DNA of 57,310 nt from Salinarimonadaceae bacterium (GTDB taxonomy: Bacteria; Pseudomonadota; Alphaproteobacteria; Rhizobiales; Beijerinckiaceae). The notes beneath the pieces were generated by a model. It was not told where the DNA came from and made no database searches. It worked only from the letters and a program-made list of their open reading frames with translations. Within the stretch, counting starts at the first letter, position 1. Every line of letters starts with the position of its first letter. The translations under genes were made by a program, and so were the position numbers. The stretch spans positions 1 to 57,310 of the forward strand of contig REDO01000193.1 of the NCBI GenBank assembly GCA_007693435.1. Direction: 5' to 3'. Shown in pieces: positions 36,462-45,609 of the stretch.

Positions 36462-36929
36462 ATGATCCGTTACGCGCTCGCCTGCGATCAGGCGCACGAA
36501 TTCGAAAGCTGGTTTCCCTCCGCCGACAGCTTCGACGAGCAGGCGGCGCGCGGCTTCGTCGCGTGCCCGGTCTGCGGCTCGACCACGGTGGAGAAGCGCC
36601 TCATGACGCCCTCCATCTCTCGCAAGGACCGCGCCCCGCAGCAGGCCGCCCCCGGCGCTGCGCCCGCCGCCGAGACGCCTGCCCCCGTAGCGCTCCTCTC
36701 CGAGCGCGAGCGCGCCATGCGCGCGATGCTGCGCGAAATCCGCGAGCATGTCGTGCGCAATTCCGAGGATGTCGGCGACCGCTTCGTCGAGGAAGCCCGC
36801 AAGATCCATTACGGCGAGGCCGACGAGCGCTCGATTTACGGGCAGGCGACCCTCGACGACGCCCGCGACCTGATGGAGGAAGGCGTCGCCGTCCAGCCAT
36901 TGCCGAATTTCGGCGACGACCGGAATTGA
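36462..36929 (+). CDS. DUF1178-family protein
   Basis: A 155-residue cytoplasmic protein of the DUF1178 family. The conserved start MIRYALACDQAHEFESWFPSADSFDEQ is followed by a CPVCGS zinc-knuckle-like pair, a Pro/Ala linker, and a helical C-terminal half ending YGQATLDDARDLMEEGV. I chose the ATG at 36462; the frame is open further upstream but without family similarity. It commonly neighbours nitrilase-family and glutaredoxin genes in alphaproteobacteria. Function unknown. Confidence 0.8.
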   Translation: MIRYALACDQAHEFESWFPSADSFDEQAARGFVACPVCGSTTVEKRLMTPSISRKDRAPQQAAPGAAPAAETPAPVALLSERERAMRAMLREIREHVVRNSEDVGDRFVEEARKIHYGEADERSIYGQATLDDARDLMEEGVAVQPLPNFGDDRN

Positions 36930-36984
36930 CGCGTTCGTAGCCGGCCGTGGCGGCGCGGGCGCGGTTGTGGTAGGTTGGGAAGCC

Positions 36985-37221
36985 ATGAAAGAGCCGCTCA
37001 ATCTCGTCTTCGACGACAACCCGCGAAAACGCGGGCGCGACGCTTCGGAAGCCGAGCCCGGCATGACGCTCGGCCGCGAGGCGATTTTCCGCATCAACGC
37101 GCTGGAAGGTCTGACGCCGAGCAAGGAAATGCTTGAGCGCTTCGCCGATTTTGACCGCCGCGGCCTTACGCCCGAACAGCAGCGGGCGGAAATCATCCGA
37201 GACTTCAAGCGCGAACGTTGA
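36985..37221 (+). CDS. VbhA-like antitoxin of the Fic toxin
   Basis: A 78-residue protein resembling the Bartonella antitoxin VbhA. The key segment is ALEGLTPSKEMLERFADFDRRG, which parallels the VbhA helix (RLEGLEP) that blocks the Fic active site. In VbhA the inhibitory motif is (S/T)xxxE(G/N); here it reads Ile37-x-x-x-Glu41-Gly42, so the glutamate and glycine are kept but the Ser/Thr is isoleucine. A GTG at 36967 could add six residues, but the ATG at 36985 looks more natural. The Fic gene starts 10 bases downstream. Its role would be to hold Fic inactive by excluding the ATP gamma-phosphate. Confidence 0.7.
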   Translation: MKEPLNLVFDDNPRKRGRDASEAEPGMTLGREAIFRINALEGLTPSKEMLERFADFDRRGLTPEQQRAEIIRDFKRER

Positions 37222-37231
37222 CCCGGCGCGG

Positions 37232-37807
37232 ATGTATGAAGCCCATCAAGACCCATACTGCTACCCGGGCACGCTCATACTGATCAACAAGCTCGAAACG
37301 CGCGACGAACAGACACTCGAAACATTCGAACAATTCATGACTGCGTCACGCGGCCAGCAGCCGCTTCCGGCAGGAAGCCTCGACGCCGTACACTACCGCG
37401 CGATCCACCATCATCTCTTCCAGGACGTCTACGACTGGGCGGGCGAAATCAGGACCGTTCGGATCGGGCGCGAGGGGCACTGGTTCTGCTTTCCCGAATA
37501 TATCGCCGGCCAACTGGACCGGCTGTTCGAATGGCTTCGGGCGCGAGACGGGCTTGCGGGCCTCGCGCGCGCCGATTTCGTCGCCGGCGCGACGCATGTC
37601 CTGTCCGAACTGAACGCGATCCACGCTTTCCGGGACGGGAACGGGCGCGCGCAGATGGCGTTCATGGCCGAACTGGCCGGACGCGCGGACCATCCGCTGC
37701 GGATGGAGTGGCTCGAACGGGAGACGTTCATACCGGCGATGATTGCGAGCTTCCGGGGCGACGACGGGCCGCTCGCGGCGCGAATGGACGAACTCACCCG
37801 GCCCTGA
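37232..37807 (+). CDS. Fic-domain protein (class I Fic toxin-like)
   Basis: A 191-residue Fic-fold protein. The flap is visible as AGEIRTVRIG...FCFPEYI, and the active-site loop is HAFRDGNGRAQM with catalytic His131. The canonical motif is HxFx(D/E)GN(G)RxxR; here the last arginine position (142) is Met. Fic enzymes usually AMPylate target proteins, and the second arginine contacts ATP and pairs with the inhibitory glutamate, so chemistry or regulation may differ. I recall related proteins with Leu there, so this may be a subfamily trait. The ATG at 37232 was chosen; a start at 37133 would overlap the antitoxin. It converges with pdeM. Confidence 0.82.
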   Translation: MYEAHQDPYCYPGTLILINKLETRDEQTLETFEQFMTASRGQQPLPAGSLDAVHYRAIHHHLFQDVYDWAGEIRTVRIGREGHWFCFPEYIAGQLDRLFEWLRARDGLAGLARADFVAGATHVLSELNAIHAFRDGNGRAQMAFMAELAGRADHPLRMEWLERETFIPAMIASFRGDDGPLAARMDELTRP

Positions 37808-37817
37808 CGAGGGGGGC

Positions 37818-38525
37818 TCAATCCCCCGCCAGCATCCCCGCGCCTACGCCATACACACGCTCGCGGCCTATCACGCGGGCGACGAGCCCGTCCGGGAAGA
37901 GCGGGGCGAAGGCGGGATCGCGCACGTTGAGACCGCCGGCATAGGCGCCGAAGGCAGGCATCACGCAGCGCTCGCCGCTCGTCGCGAAACAGCGCCGGCG
38001 CACGCGCCCTCCCCGCCCCACGACCTTGGCGACCGGATGCAGGTGCCCGGCGATCTCGGGGCCGGGCGCGGTCGAGGGCTCGTGGCGCAGGCGCACACCC
38101 GCGACCTCGATTTCGGCCGCCGCGTCTCCGCCGATACCCGCAGGCGCGTCGGGATCGTGGTTGCCCGTCAGCCACAGCCATTCGCGCCCGCGCATCAGCC
38201 CCGCAAGCGCCTCGCGATCTTCAGCGCAGAGACGCTGCGCGGCGTGCGGATCGTGGAAGGAATCGCCCATGGCGATCACCCGGCGCGGATCATGGGCGGC
38301 GATGACAGCGGCGAGGCGCGACAGCGTATCGCGCGTATCGTAGGGCGGCAGGAGGAAGCCGCGCCGGGCGCGCGAGGAGCCCTTCTCGAAATGCAGGTCG
38401 GCGACGAGCAGCGCGTCCTCGTCGGGCAGACAGAGAACGCCCGAGAGGTCGCAGACGAGCGCGAGCCTTCCCAGCGAAAAGGCGTGGGGCGCGCAGGATC
38501 GGGGCATAAGCGCGGGCGCGTTCAT
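37818..38525 (-). CDS. pdeM: Ligase-associated DNA damage response endonuclease PdeM
   Basis: A 235-residue calcineurin-type metallophosphoesterase. The metal-binding motifs are DLHFEKG (replacing the usual DxH), GDSFHD, GNHD and GHLHP. PdeM belongs to a ligase-associated DNA repair set in which it acts with a DEXH helicase, an LDR exonuclease and an ATP-dependent ligase. Its start overlaps the helicase stop by four bases, confirming the pairing. The ligase and exonuclease genes are not in the window. Confidence 0.88.
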   Translation of the reverse strand: MNAPALMPRSCAPHAFSLGRLALVCDLSGVLCLPDEDALLVADLHFEKGSSRARRGFLLPPYDTRDTLSRLAAVIAAHDPRRVIAMGDSFHDPHAAQRLCAEDREALAGLMRGREWLWLTGNHDPDAPAGIGGDAAAEIEVAGVRLRHEPSTAPGPEIAGHLHPVAKVVGRGGRVRRRCFATSGERCVMPAFGAYAGGLNVRDPAFAPLFPDGLVARVIGRERVYGVGAGMLAGD

Positions 38526-41017
38526 ACCAGATCCTCGCCTTGCGCCTCACGCATCAGCATCGCCTCGGCCTCCGCCAGCATGTCGTCCGCGCCTTCCCCG
38601 TAGATCCGCTCGCGGCCGATCTCCAGCATGATCGAGACGGCGAGCGGCGAGACGCGATCAAGCGCTTTATGGACGATTCGCCCCTCGACGCGCGAGAGCA
38701 TCTTGGCGAGGCGCCGGATGTCCAGCAGGCCCGTCGCCGCATCGGCGCGCGCGGCGCGCAGGAGAATGTGCCCCGGATCGTGCCGGCGCAGCACGTCATA
38801 GACGAGATCCGTCGAGACCGTGACCTGGCGCTGCGTCTTCTTCTGGCCGGGAAACCGACGCTCGATCAGCCCGGCGATCACGGCGCAGTAGCGGAAGGTG
38901 CGCTTCATCAGGTTCGATTCCTCGAGCCATGCCTCAAGATCGTCGCCGAGCATGTCCTGCGCGAAAAGCGCGTCGATAAGCCCCGGATCGCCCGCCGCCG
39001 CGAGCCCGAGGTCGCGCAGGCCCCAGACCGCGAGCCCGTAATCGTTGGCGACGAAGCCGAGCGGCTTCATGCGCGCGCGCTCCAGCCGGCGCGTCAGCAG
39101 CATGCCGAGCGTCTGGTGCGCGAGGCGCCCCTCGAAGGGATAAGCGACGAGATAGGAGCGCCCGCCGCGCATGAAGGTCTCGACGAGAAGGTTTTCGCGC
39201 CCGGGCAGCAGCGAGCGGCGGCGCTGGCTTTCCAGCAGCTCGACGAGCTGGGCGGGCAGCCGCGCCCAGGATTCAGGCTCCGCGAGATAGCCGCGTACGC
39301 GCTCGGCCAGGAAGGTCGAGAGCGGAAACTTGCCGCCGGCGTAGGAGGGAATTTTCGGATCGGTCCCGGCGCTCGCCCGCGAGACGAGCGCGGCGTCCTC
39401 GGTGAGGCCGTGGAAGGTCAGCACCTCGCCGGCGAAAAGGAAGGTGTCGCCGGGCGTCAGCGTTTCGGCGAAATACTCCTCGACCTCGCCTAGCACGCGC
39501 CCGCCGCGCCCCATCGGCGAGCCCGCCCGCCCGATGCGCCCGAGCCGCACCTTGACCATCGTCGCCTCGACGATGGTGCCAACATTCATGCGGTATTGCT
39601 GGGCGACGTGCCTGTCGCGCACCCGCCAGAGCCCGTCGGCGCCCTGCACGATGCGGGCGAAGCGCTCATAGGCGGTGAGCGCGTAGCCGCCCGTCGCGAC
39701 GAAGCGGATCACCTCGTCGAAGGTCTCGCGGTCGAGAGCGGCGTAGGGCGCGGCGCGAAGCGTCTCCTCGTAGAGCGCATCCGCCGCGAAGGGCTCGGCG
39801 CAGGCCATGCCGAGGACGTGCTGGGCCAGCACGTCGAGGGCGCCGGGATTGAGGTCGGGCGTGTCCTGCGCCGCCTCCTCCACCGCGTCGAGCGCGGCGC
39901 GGCATTCCAGAATCTCGAAGCGGTTGGCGGGCACGAGATAGGCTTTCGAGGGCTCGTCGAGCGTGTGGTTGGCGCGTCCGATCCGCTGCATGATCCGGCT
40001 CGCGCCCTTTGGCGCGCCGACATTGACGACGAGATCGACGTCGCCCCAGTCGACGCCGAGATCGAGGGTCGCGGTGCAGACGACCGCGCGCAGCTTCCCC
40101 GCCGTCATCGCCGCCTCGACCTTGCGGCGCTGCTCGACGTCCAGCGAGCCGTGGTGGAGCGCGATGGGCAGCGCATCGTCGTTGAGGTTCCAAAGCGCCT
40201 GAAAGACGAACTCCGCCTGCATGCGGGTGTTGACGAAGACGAGCGTCGTGCGGTGGGCACGGATCAGATCGTAGATCGCCGGCATCGAGACCGCCGCCGT
40301 ATGCCCGACCTGCGGCAGGGCGCGGTCCGTCTCCAGCATGCGGATGTCCGGCCGCGCGCCGCCGGTCACGGTGACGATCTCGGGCGGTCGCGCTGGATCG
40401 GGCGTGAGGTAGCGCGCCAGCGCCTGCGGCTCGCGCACGGTGGCCGAGAGGCCGAACGCCGCGAGATCCGGGGCGAGCGAAAACAGCCTCGCGAGCCCGA
40501 GCGACAGCAGGTCGCCGCGCTTCGAGGCGACGAGGGCGTGCAATTCGTCGAGGACGACGCGCCGCAGGCCGGAGAAGAGCTCGCGGGCGTCGCGATGGGC
40601 GAGCATCAGCGCGAGCTGTTCGGGCGTCGTCAGCAGGATGTCGGGCGGGCGCTCCATCTGGCGGGCGCGCTTGTGGGACGGCGTGTCTCCGGTGCGGGTC
40701 TCGATGGCGAAGGGCAACCCCATCTCGCGCGACGGCGTTTCGAGATTGCGCGCCACGTCCACCGCGAGGGCCTTGAGGGGGGAAATGTAGAGCGTGTGCA
40801 TGCGCGGCTCCCCGCGCACGCCGTCCGCAAGCTCGACCATGCTCGGCAAAAAACCCGCGAGCGTCTTGCCCGCGCCCGTCGGCGCGACGAGGAGCGCGCT
40901 GCGGCCCGCCCGCGCGAGGGCGAGCAGCGCGAGCTGATGAGCGCGCGCGCTCCAGCCGCGGCTTGCGAACCAGGCCTCGAAGCGTTCGGGAAGGAGGGCG
41001 CACGGATCAGGCTTCAC
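38522..41017 (-). CDS. Ligase-associated DNA damage response DEXH-box helicase (Lhr-like)
   Basis: An 831-residue SF2 helicase of the Lhr-like, ligase-associated group. Motif I (APTGAGKT, about residue 45), motif II DELH, motif III LSATVREP, and the RIGRANH motif VI are clear; a winged-helix/Lhr-core domain fills the C-terminal half. It would unwind or remodel damaged DNA for the pdeM-type nuclease. The start is a GTG at 41017; no strong ribosome site is seen. It diverges from the flagellar run. Confidence 0.9.
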   Translation of the reverse strand: MKPDPCALLPERFEAWFASRGWSARAHQLALLALARAGRSALLVAPTGAGKTLAGFLPSMVELADGVRGEPRMHTLYISPLKALAVDVARNLETPSREMGLPFAIETRTGDTPSHKRARQMERPPDILLTTPEQLALMLAHRDARELFSGLRRVVLDELHALVASKRGDLLSLGLARLFSLAPDLAAFGLSATVREPQALARYLTPDPARPPEIVTVTGGARPDIRMLETDRALPQVGHTAAVSMPAIYDLIRAHRTTLVFVNTRMQAEFVFQALWNLNDDALPIALHHGSLDVEQRRKVEAAMTAGKLRAVVCTATLDLGVDWGDVDLVVNVGAPKGASRIMQRIGRANHTLDEPSKAYLVPANRFEILECRAALDAVEEAAQDTPDLNPGALDVLAQHVLGMACAEPFAADALYEETLRAAPYAALDRETFDEVIRFVATGGYALTAYERFARIVQGADGLWRVRDRHVAQQYRMNVGTIVEATMVKVRLGRIGRAGSPMGRGGRVLGEVEEYFAETLTPGDTFLFAGEVLTFHGLTEDAALVSRASAGTDPKIPSYAGGKFPLSTFLAERVRGYLAEPESWARLPAQLVELLESQRRRSLLPGRENLLVETFMRGGRSYLVAYPFEGRLAHQTLGMLLTRRLERARMKPLGFVANDYGLAVWGLRDLGLAAAGDPGLIDALFAQDMLGDDLEAWLEESNLMKRTFRYCAVIAGLIERRFPGQKKTQRQVTVSTDLVYDVLRRHDPGHILLRAARADAATGLLDIRRLAKMLSRVEGRIVHKALDRVSPLAVSIMLEIGRERIYGEGADDMLAEAEAMLMREAQGEDLV

Positions 41018-41158
41018 GGGCGCAAGGTAGCGCGGCCGGCGCCAATGTCGATCAGCCCGTCGACCGATCCCGTCCCTCCGCGATATCGGCCCGTCGCGCT
41101 TCCAGCCTGAAGCAAGGTTGTTCGCCTATCTCCGTCCTTGAGCAACCGACGGGGCGCT

Positions 41159-41677
41159 ATGCGAGACATGGTGAAATCGGCATTCGGGATCAGATGCGCG
41201 GCTGCTGCGGCGCTGCTCGCGCTCCTGTGCGCGGCGGCTCCGGCCGGCGCCACGGAGGCCGACGCGACGCGCTACTGCGAAGCGATCCGCGATCCCGCCC
41301 GCGAGGCGCGCGTCGCCTGGCAGGCGCAGTCGCTTCTCGAGATCGAAGCCCGCATCGACGCCCGCATCGCGGAGCTCGCGGCCTTGCGCACGGAATACGA
41401 GACCTGGCTGGCGCGGCGCGAGGAGTTCCTGCGCAAGGCCGAGGAAGGCGTCATCGCCATCTATTCGCGCATGCGCCCCGACGCCGCCGCCGCCCAGCTC
41501 GCCGCCATGGACAACGAGACGGCGGGCGCCGTGATCGCAAAGCTCAACCCGCGTCAGGCGAGCGCCATCCTCAACGAGATGGAGCCCGGCCGCGCGGCGC
41601 TCCTCACCCGCGGCATCGCCGGAACCGCCCTTTCGCAGGACCAGGCTTCGAGAGAACGCCCGAGAGAACGTCTATGA
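41159..41677 (+). CDS. motE: MotE-like flagellar periplasmic protein
   Basis: A 172-residue secreted protein. A signal peptide (about 1-31, ending GAT) precedes a coiled coil and an MgtE-N-like segment (YSRMRPDAAAAQLAAMDNETAGAVIAKLNPRQASAILNEM). This matches MotE, the chaperone of the MotC periplasmic motility protein in rhizobia. I chose ATG 41159; a TTG at 41138 is possible. The stop overlaps the flgH start by four bases. The position before flgH-fliL-fliP is the usual rhizobial order; flgI, expected upstream, is missing, replaced by the divergent helicase. Confidence 0.8.
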   Translation: MRDMVKSAFGIRCAAAAALLALLCAAAPAGATEADATRYCEAIRDPAREARVAWQAQSLLEIEARIDARIAELAALRTEYETWLARREEFLRKAEEGVIAIYSRMRPDAAAAQLAAMDNETAGAVIAKLNPRQASAILNEMEPGRAALLTRGIAGTALSQDQASRERPRERL

Positions 41678-42405
41678 CGGAGAACCGCGCCATGACCCCC
41701 CGTCCGCTGCTCGTCGCGGCAATCGCCGCCTCCGTCGCCCTCGCCGGCTGCGCCGCCGATCTCGCGGAGGTCGGGCGCGAGCCGGGCATGACGCCGGTCG
41801 GGGCCGGCCTCACCGCCTATCACGCCGCGCTGCCGGCGGGCTCCTTTCCCGACCAGTCGCGCCGCGAGTTCCACTCCGTCTGGAGCGACGGGCGCGAGAA
41901 CCTGTTCAGCGATTCCCGCGCCGCCAAGGTCGGGGACGTGCTGACCGTGCGCATCCGCATGAACGATGAGGCGCGGCTCAACAACGCCACCGGCCGCTCG
42001 CGCGATTCGGAGGCCAATCTCGGCTTCGACTTCTCCGCCCAGTTCGGCGGCGTGGGTTCGAGCGGCGGCGCCGGGGGCGGGATCAATTCGGGCACGCGTT
42101 CGCGCGGACAGGGCTCGATCAACCGCTCCGAGCGCATCGACGTCAACGTCGCAGCTGTCGTGACGAACGTCCTGCCCAACGGGAACCTGCTGATCAGCGG
42201 CTCGCAGGAAGTGCGCGTGAACTACGAACTGCGCATCCTCAACGTCGCGGGCGTCGTGCGCCCGCGTGACATCTCGGCCGCGAACACGATCAGTTACGAG
42301 AAGATCGCCGAGGCCCGCATCTCCTATGGCGGGCGAGGCCGCACGAGCGAGGTCCAGCAGCCCGCCTGGGGCCAGCAGGTCTTCGATCTCGTGACGCCCT
42401 TCTGA
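41674..42405 (+). CDS. flgH: Flagellar L-ring protein FlgH
   Basis: A 243-residue outer-membrane lipoprotein forming the L ring around the flagellar rod. The lipobox is LAGC (about residue 27), followed by the FlgH blocks LFSDSRAAKVGDVLTVRI and, near the end, NGNLLISGSQEVRVNYELRILNVAGVVRPRDI. ATG 41674 overlaps the motE stop; ATG 41692 would start the signal peptide directly. Co-translated with motE. Confidence 0.93.
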   Translation: MTENRAMTPRPLLVAAIAASVALAGCAADLAEVGREPGMTPVGAGLTAYHAALPAGSFPDQSRREFHSVWSDGRENLFSDSRAAKVGDVLTVRIRMNDEARLNNATGRSRDSEANLGFDFSAQFGGVGSSGGAGGGINSGTRSRGQGSINRSERIDVNVAAVVTNVLPNGNLLISGSQEVRVNYELRILNVAGVVRPRDISAANTISYEKIAEARISYGGRGRTSEVQQPAWGQQVFDLVTPF

Positions 42406-42421
42406 CCGGGAGGCGCACGAC

Positions 42422-42949
42422 ATGGCCGACGCCACCGCGCAACTGCCCGCGCCCGAAGGGTATCGAAACGGCCGCCCCCGCGCGGCGGAGCCGGCCAAGG
42501 CCGGAACGAGCGCGTTCCTCGCCGCCCTCGCCGTGCTCACGCCGCTCGCCGTCGGGACCGGGTTCGCGCTCGCCTGGCTCGTGCACGACCGCATCGCTCC
42601 TTCGCCGGAGGCGGTCGCCAACGAGCGCCCGGTCGAGCCCCTGCGCTACGCCGCCGGCGCGACGCTGCATCGTCTCACGCCCGTCGTGACGAACTTGCGC
42701 TCGCCCGCCGACGTCTGGATCCGCGTCGATCTCGCCCTCGTCATGGAGGCGCCCGACGAGCCCACCCGCGATCGTCTGGCCGCCGAAATCGCGGCCGACA
42801 CGCTGGCCTATCTGCGCACGCTCGACCTCGCCCGGATCGAGGGCGCGAGCGGCCTCCTGTTCCTGCGCGAGGATCTGACGGACCGCGCGGCGGCGCGCTC
42901 GCAGGGCGCGGTGCGCGAAGTCGTTCTCGAATCCCTGGTCGTGCAATGA
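42422..42949 (+). CDS. fliL: Flagellar basal-body protein FliL
   Basis: A 175-residue inner-membrane protein. A polar N-terminus is followed by a single membrane helix (FLAALAVLTPLAVGTGFALAWLV, about 34-57) and a periplasmic FliL domain. FliL associates with the stator and affects torque and stability. A GGGAGG lies before the ATG. The stop overlaps the fliP start by four bases. Longer than minimal FliL, in keeping with rhizobial forms. Confidence 0.85.
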   Translation: MADATAQLPAPEGYRNGRPRAAEPAKAGTSAFLAALAVLTPLAVGTGFALAWLVHDRIAPSPEAVANERPVEPLRYAAGATLHRLTPVVTNLRSPADVWIRVDLALVMEAPDEPTRDRLAAEIAADTLAYLRTLDLARIEGASGLLFLREDLTDRAAARSQGAVREVVLESLVVQ

Positions 42950-43680
42950 GCCGTATTCTCTGGCTGGTCCTATTCCTCGCCCTTCCCGGCGACGCCTTCG
43001 CCCAGACCATCGATCTCGGCGGGCTCATTCCCGACGGCGAAGCCTCGACGACGGGGCGGATCGTGCAGTTGCTCGTGCTGCTCACGGTGCTCTCGATCGC
43101 GCCGGGCATCATGATCATGGTGACGAGCTTCACGCGCTTCGTCGTGGCGCTCTCGTTCCTGCGCTCCGGCATGGGCCTGCAATCGACGCCGGCCAATCTC
43201 GTGCTGATCTCGCTTGCGCTGTTCATGACCTTCTACGTCATGGCGCCGACCTTCGACCGCGCCTGGCAGGAGGGCATCGATCCGCTCCTGCGCGGCGAGA
43301 TCACCGAGGAGCAGGCGTATGAGCGCACAACCGGGCCGTTCCGCGAATTCATGCTGGCGCATGTGCGCGAGAAGGATCTCGCCATGTTCGCCGACCTCGC
43401 GGAGGAGAGCTTCGGGACCAGTCAGGCGGATGGCGAGATCGAGCTGCGCGTGCTGATCCCGGCCTTCATGATCTCGGAATTGCGCCGGGGCTTCGAGATC
43501 GGGTTCATCATCGCCCTGCCCTTCCTCGTCATCGACATCATCGTCGCGACCATCGTCATGTCGATGGGCATGATGATGATGCCGCCCACCGTCATCGCGC
43601 TGCCCTTCAAGATCCTGTTCTTCGTGCTGATCGACGGCTGGAATCTGCTGATCGGCGGGCTCGTCAGATCGTTCTTCTAG
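42946..43680 (+). CDS. fliP: Flagellar type III secretion protein FliP
   Basis: A 244-residue export-gate protein. A signal peptide (about 1-20) and the four-helix FliP pattern are clear, with the family blocks [40 protein letters not shown] and [27 protein letters not shown]. FliP forms the core ring of the flagellar export gate with FliQ and FliR. Start overlaps fliL. The run ends here; flhA, fliQ, fliR are elsewhere. Confidence 0.95.
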   Translation: MSRILWLVLFLALPGDAFAQTIDLGGLIPDGEASTTGRIVQLLVLLTVLSIAPGIMIMVTSFTRFVVALSFLRSGMGLQSTPANLVLISLALFMTFYVMAPTFDRAWQEGIDPLLRGEITEEQAYERTTGPFREFMLAHVREKDLAMFADLAEESFGTSQADGEIELRVLIPAFMISELRRGFEIGFIIALPFLVIDIIVATIVMSMGMMMMPPTVIALPFKILFFVLIDGWNLLIGGLVRSFF

Positions 43681-43751
43681 CAAAGCTTGCGTCCACCAGA
43701 ATTCAAGCCCTGCGCATTCCGCTTCCGCGCGAAACCCTCTATCCAGCGGAC

Positions 43752-45581
43752 ATGCTGTCCCCAGCCGCCGATTCGCTCACCCGCCTCGACGCCGCCCGCG
43801 TGGTGCTGCGCGAGATTTTCGGCTATCCGGACCTGCGGCCGGGGCAGGCGGAAGTCCTCGACGCGGTGCTTGAGGGCCGCGACGTGCTCGCCGTGATGCC
43901 GACGGGCTCCGGCAAGTCGATGTGCTACCAGCTGCCCGCGCTCGTGCGCGAGGGGCTCACCGTGGTCGTCTCGCCGCTGATCGCCCTGATGCGCGATCAG
44001 GTGGCGCAGTTGCGCAACAACGGCGTGGCGGCGGGCGCGCTCAACTCCTCGAATGATCAGGCCGAGAACGACCGCGTGCGCGACTCCCTGCGCGAGGGCG
44101 CGCTGCGGCTGCTCTACGTGTCGCCCGAGCGGCTGGTGAACAACGGCACGGCCGAATGGCTCGCGCGGGCCGGCGTGCGCCTGCTCGCCATCGACGAGGC
44201 GCATTGCGTCTCGCAATGGGGGCACGATTTCCGGCCCGAATACGCCCAGCTCGGAGAGGTGCGCCGGCGCCTCGGCGACGTGCAGACCATCGCGCTGACC
44301 GCGACCGCCGATGTGGCGACGCGCGCCGACATCGCCTCGCGCCTGTTCGAGCGCGAGCCGACGGTCTTCGTCCACGGCTTCGACCGGCCCAACCTCTTCC
44401 TCGCCATGGAGCCGCGCGTGAGCCGCGCGCGCCAGATCAAGGCGTTCCTCGACAAGCACCGGGGCGAGAGCGGGATCGTCTACTGCCTCTCGCGCAAGGC
44501 GACGGAGGATATCGCGGAGACCTTGCGCGAGCAGGGTATCGACGCCATGGCGTATCACGCCGGCCTCGCCTCCGAGGAGCGCTCGCGCCGGCAGGACCGC
44601 TTCCTGCAGGAGGATGGCGTCGTCATGGTCGCGACCGTCGCCTTCGGCATGGGGATCGACAAGCCCGACGTGCGCTTCGTCGCCCACGCCTCCCTGCCGA
44701 AATCGATCGAGGCCTATTACCAGGAGATCGGCCGCGCCGGCCGCGACGGCGAGAGCGCCGACACGCTGACGCTCTACGGGCTCGACGACATCCGCATCCG
44801 GCGCCTCCAGATCGAGGAATCGGGCGTCTCGGACGACCAGAAGCGCATCGAGCGCCAGCGCCTCGACGCCCTCGTCTCGCTGTGCGAGGCGCCGCGCTGC
44901 CGCCGCCAGACGCTGCTTTCCTATTTCGGCGAGAAGTCCGAGCCCTGCGGGCGCTGCGACCTGTGCGCCGGCGGCGCGAAGACCTTCGACGGCACGATGG
45001 AGGCGCAGAAAATTCTGTCGGCCATCGCCCGCACCGGCGAGCGTTTCGGCGCCGAACATATCGTGGCGATCCTCACCGGCGAGGAGACCGAGCAGGTTCG
45101 CCGGCACGGCCATGCGGGCCTGCGCACCTTCGGCGTCGGCAAGGAGCGGCCCAAGCAGGAATGGCGCTCGCTGATGCGCCAGATCTACGCCGCCGGCCTC
45201 GTCCAGATCGCGCTGGACGACCACGGGCGCTGGCTGATCACCGAGCGCGGCGACGCGGTGCTGCGCGGGCTGGAGAGCGTGACTTTGCGCTCGGACGTGC
45301 TGCACAAGGCCTCATCGCGCAAGGAGCGCCGCGCCAGCGCCATCGAGGAGGCGGGTTTGTCGCCGGACGATCCGCTGCTCAAGCGCCTCAAGGCGCTGCG
45401 CCTCACCATCGCCAAGGACGAGGAAGTCCCGGCCTACGTCGTCTTCACCGACCGCAGCCTGGTCGACATGGCGCTCCTGCGCCCCCGCTCCCTCGAGCAG
45501 CTCGCCGCCTGCCACGGCGTCGGCCAGGCCAAGCTCGCCCGCTACGGCGAGGCGTTTCTCGAGGCGCTGCTGGAGGCCTGA
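43752..45581 (+). CDS. recQ: ATP-dependent DNA helicase RecQ
   Basis: A 609-residue RecQ. The helicase core has [14 protein letters not shown] (Walker A), [17 protein letters not shown] (motif II plus the RecQ-specific aromatic loop), and [11 protein letters not shown] (motif VI). The RQC zinc domain ([23 protein letters not shown]) and a C-terminal HRDC domain (about 525-600, [18 protein letters not shown]) are intact. It unwinds DNA 3' to 5' in recombination and fork repair. It is separated by 71 bases from fliP and converges with the FlgC-like gene. Confidence 0.95.
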   Translation: MLSPAADSLTRLDAARVVLREIFGYPDLRPGQAEVLDAVLEGRDVLAVMPTGSGKSMCYQLPALVREGLTVVVSPLIALMRDQVAQLRNNGVAAGALNSSNDQAENDRVRDSLREGALRLLYVSPERLVNNGTAEWLARAGVRLLAIDEAHCVSQWGHDFRPEYAQLGEVRRRLGDVQTIALTATADVATRADIASRLFEREPTVFVHGFDRPNLFLAMEPRVSRARQIKAFLDKHRGESGIVYCLSRKATEDIAETLREQGIDAMAYHAGLASEERSRRQDRFLQEDGVVMVATVAFGMGIDKPDVRFVAHASLPKSIEAYYQEIGRAGRDGESADTLTLYGLDDIRIRRLQIEESGVSDDQKRIERQRLDALVSLCEAPRCRRQTLLSYFGEKSEPCGRCDLCAGGAKTFDGTMEAQKILSAIARTGERFGAEHIVAILTGEETEQVRRHGHAGLRTFGVGKERPKQEWRSLMRQIYAAGLVQIALDDHGRWLITERGDAVLRGLESVTLRSDVLHKASSRKERRASAIEEAGLSPDDPLLKRLKALRLTIAKDEEVPAYVVFTDRSLVDMALLRPRSLEQLAACHGVGQAKLARYGEAFLEALLEA

Positions 45582-45609
45582 GAGGTTCGCGGCGGAGCGC
45601 CGGCGGCCG

